Source of the DNA: Aquirufa rosea
GTDB lineage: Bacteria; Bacteroidota; Bacteroidia; Cytophagales; Spirosomataceae
Length of the DNA stretch: 64,000 nucleotides
NCBI RefSeq assembly: GCF_004118285.1
Contig: NZ_SDHY01000007.1
Span: 1 to 64,000, forward strand
Direction: 5' to 3'
In this document: piece after piece, positions 62,050 through 64,000 of the stretch
How positions within the stretch are numbered: position 1 is the stretch's first letter
Layout of the letters: the number at the start of each line of letters is the position of its first letter
Program-made: the position numbers and the translations under genes
The notes under the pieces: generated by a model
Databases searched by the model: none
Told to the model about the DNA's origin: nothing
The model's input: the letters and a program-made list of their open reading frames with translations, nothing else

Positions 62050-63197
62050 GCCGCAGGAATTAACTTCTTTAATACTTCCAATACCCGATCGATCTCCGAT
62101 TGGGTATTGTTTTTTGAGAATGAAAAACGAATAGCCGCACCCGTAGCTTGTGGATTTAAGGCTGACAATACATGGGAACCTACTGAAGTACCACTAGAAC
62201 AAGCACTGCCACCTGAGGCTGAAATTTTCTCAATATCCAATTGAAACAATAACATATCGCCATCAGCCACCTGAGGGAATCGAACATTTAATACGGTATA
62301 AAGGCTATTTTCCACATCTCCAGACTTCCCATTAAACTCTACGTTGGGAAAAGCCTTTTTTAATCCTTCAATAAAATAGGATTTCAAACCTTTGATATAG
62401 GCTTCATGTGCATCCATTTCCTCATAGGCAATGGATAAGGCCTTGGCTATACCAACAGCTCCATAAACATTTTCCGTTCCACCCCGCTGATTACGCTCCT
62501 GAGCACCTCCATGCAATAAAGGATGAAACCTAGAACCTGATTTGGCATATAAAAAACCAATACCTTTGGGTCCATGAAATTTATGGGCGGCTCCTACAAT
62601 GAAATGTACGGGTAGTTTCGACATGTCATGGCGATAATGTCCCATAGTTTGAACCGTATCTGAGTGAAAAACAGCCCCATACTTTTCGCATAAAGCACCC
62701 GCAGCCTCTAAATCCAACAAATTACCAATTTCATTATTACCATGCATTAAGCTCACTAGCGCAGAAGGATTCTCCTGTAAGAGTCGCTCCAGATCGGCTA
62801 AATCAATACTTCCATCGGGAAGAATTTGCACTAATTTCAAATCTACCAACCCTAGTTTATGCCAAGCCTCCGCTGTATGAAGAACCGCATGGTGCTCCAA
62901 AGGAGACGTGATAATCGTTTTCACACCGTCATGTAAAACAGCCGATTGAATCACCGTATTATCTGCCTCAGTTCCACCAGAAGTAAAAAAAATCTCTGAA
63001 GGTGATGCATTCAACAAGGTAGCAATGGTTTTTCTGGCTTTTTCAATCGCTACTTTGGCCTGTCGACCATGAGAGTGAATGGAGGAAGGATTGGCCGTAA
63101 AATTCTCAAAATAGGGCTGCATTTCTTGCCATACCACAGGATCAATAGGCGTAGTTGCCGCATTATCCAAATAGATGGGCGTCACTGAATTAGACAT
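62046..63197 (-). CDS. Cysteine desulfurase
   Basis: A 383-residue NifS/IscS-type PLP enzyme taking sulfur from cysteine for Fe-S clusters and thio-tRNAs. Seen: [14 protein letters not shown] (8-20), GGTEADN (74-80), [15 protein letters not shown] (98-112), MHGNNEIG (151-158), [11 protein letters not shown] (178-188), Schiff base Lys206 in [16 protein letters not shown], and catalytic Cys333 in [10 protein letters not shown]. Length and motifs fit group I. No iscU, iscA or hsc genes are next to it; glmM lies upstream on the same strand, 5 nt apart in the order of transcription. Confidence 0.94.
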   Translation of the reverse strand: MSNSVTPIYLDNAATTPIDPVVWQEMQPYFENFTANPSSIHSHGRQAKVAIEKARKTIATLLNASPSEIFFTSGGTEADNTVIQSAVLHDGVKTIITSPLEHHAVLHTAEAWHKLGLVDLKLVQILPDGSIDLADLERLLQENPSALVSLMHGNNEIGNLLDLEAAGALCEKYGAVFHSDTVQTMGHYRHDMSKLPVHFIVGAAHKFHGPKGIGFLYAKSGSRFHPLLHGGAQERNQRGGTENVYGAVGIAKALSIAYEEMDAHEAYIKGLKSYFIEGLKKAFPNVEFNGKSGDVENSLYTVLNVRFPQVADGDMLLFQLDIEKISASGGSACSSGTSVGSHVLSALNPQATGAAIRFSFSKNNTQSEIDRVLEVLKKLIPAA

Positions 63198-63202
63198 AAG
63201 TT

Positions 63203-64000
63203 TTAAGACTGCGCGATTTTCTCAATCGCATTGATAATTTGTTGAGCAAAAGTGTTGGCTTGTTCTTCCGAGGAAGCTTCCGCATATATCCGAATAATAG
63301 GTTCAGTATTAGATTTCCGCAAATGCACCCATCCTTCAGGAAAATCAATTTTAACCCCATCTATCGTGTTAACCTGAAATTCCTGATAGTCCTTGGCAAT
63401 GGTTTCAAGAATTAAATCCACATTTAAATTAGCCGAAAGCTCTATCTTATTTTTTGAAATGGTATAAGCGGGATAAGAGGCCCTTAATTCAGAAATCTTT
63501 TTGCCTGAGTTAGCTAAATGCGTCAAAAACAAACCGATACCCACTAAGGCATCACGACCATAGTGTGACTCCGGGAAAATCACGCCTCCGTTACCCTCTC
63601 CCCCAATAATGGCATTTTGTGCCTTCATTTGGTTCACTACATTGACTTCACCCACAGCTGCTGCAAAATACTTTCCACCTTTGGACTCCGTCACATCACG
63701 TAAAGCGCGTGTAGATGACAAATTGGAAACGGTATTACCCACTTGCTTAGACAAGACATAATCTGCCACCGCTACTAAGGTATATTCTTCTCCAAAAGGA
63801 GTTCCATCTTCATTGATAAAACATAATCGGTCCACATCCGGATCCACTACGATACCCAAATCATATTTTCCCGACTTCATTTGACCTATCATTTCTGTCA
63901 GATTTTCTGGAAGTGGTTCAGGGTTGTGGGCAAAATGGCCTGTTGGTTCACCAAAAATTACATCCACATGGGCAGCTCCCAAAGCTTTTAATAATTGAGG
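63203..64000 (-). CDS. glmM: Phosphoglucosamine mutase (partial, 3' end)
   Basis: The gene runs off the right end of the window, so only the C-terminal part is present (about 266 codons, including PQLLKALGAAHVDVIFGEPTGHF at the cut edge). Seen: metal loop VVDPDVDRLCFI (Asp-x-Asp-x-Asp), the sugar-binding GGEGNGGVIFPESHYGRD, and the phosphate-binding C-terminal RKSNTEPIIRIYAEA. The enzyme interconverts glucosamine 6-phosphate and 1-phosphate in UDP-GlcNAc synthesis. The active-site Ser of the N-terminal domain lies outside the window. The family also contains phosphomannomutases, so GlmM is the favoured but unproven name. Confidence 0.85.
   Translation of the reverse strand, partial: PQLLKALGAAHVDVIFGEPTGHFAHNPEPLPENLTEMIGQMKSGKYDLGIVVDPDVDRLCFINEDGTPFGEEYTLVAVADYVLSKQVGNTVSNLSSTRALRDVTESKGGKYFAAAVGEVNVVNQMKAQNAIIGGEGNGGVIFPESHYGRDALVGIGLFLTHLANSGKKISELRASYPAYTISKNKIELSANLNVDLILETIAKDYQEFQVNTIDGVKIDFPEGWVHLRKSNTEPIIRIYAEASSEEQANTFAQQIINAIEKIAQS

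Overview
The window reads as ordinary chromosome of a Bacteroidota bacterium, most likely a Cytophagales/Spirosomataceae-type freshwater or environmental organism (inference, about 0.7). Support: promoters with the Bacteroidota -7 box TAnnTTTG just upstream of genes (often TATTTTTG only 5-6 nt before an ATG), a type IX secretion C-terminal domain, BT_3928-like and DUF1599 proteins, an ebo cluster, an archaeal-type ProRS, and dense gene packing with moderate GC. No rRNA, tRNA or CRISPR array was seen.

Layout. 1-1100: modular non-coding repeats, then rmuC. 2449-3487: more of the same repeats and an AT-rich stretch. 3488-7753: an AT-rich accessory island with two pairs of poorly known genes (3488-5196 and 5428-6812; the last is a DUF1828/DUF1829-type protein) and a HigB/HigA-type toxin-antitoxin pair. 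Inverted TAAC/GTTA-bounded sequences between the units resemble integron-cassette junctions. 7755-9832: a short PhnA-like protein and a YgiQ radical SAM protein. 9833-11265: the second large repeat block. 11266-18851: a glycosyltransferase, then a complete six-gene ebo cluster (eboA to eboF). 18911-24975: a Spy-like periplasmic protein, then an exported catabolic-looking run (Gfo/Idh oxidoreductase, TIM-barrel epimerase, beta-helix protein, diheme cytochrome, sulfatase).

25040-40771 is mainly core: leuS, a TauE/SafE permease, a large FG-GAP T9SS cargo protein, murF, ahcY, an M1 peptidase, purQ, lolA, ftsK and pyrD. 40946-43548 is an Anbu-type proteasome-like operon (alpha-E protein, Anbu peptidase, transglutaminase) that lacks its usual ATP-grasp partner. 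43545-64000 is tightly packed housekeeping: mlaE, an SDR, tsaE, alanine dehydrogenase, xerD, aroQ, a class V aminotransferase, marC, RNase H, trmN6, a glycosyltransferase, tcdA, mogA, a class IV aminotransferase, folP, DUF1599, BT_3928, aroK, a FadL-like porin, a low-complexity lipoprotein, proS, a cysteine desulfurase and the 3' part of glmM, which runs off the window.

How they work together: the six ebo genes form one probable transcription unit with gaps of 13 nt or less, thought to serve precursor traffic or metabolism at the cell envelope. The 19.3-25.0 kb run looks like periplasmic attack on a sulfated or oxidised glycan. The non-coding repeats are the most striking structure: two core modules (X and Y) share internal sequence but carry different palindromic tips, and both are framed by T-rich inverted arms. 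A composite of about 470 bp is present twice, once also as a deletion derivative. The best candidate for an undescribed system is the 3488-6812 island.
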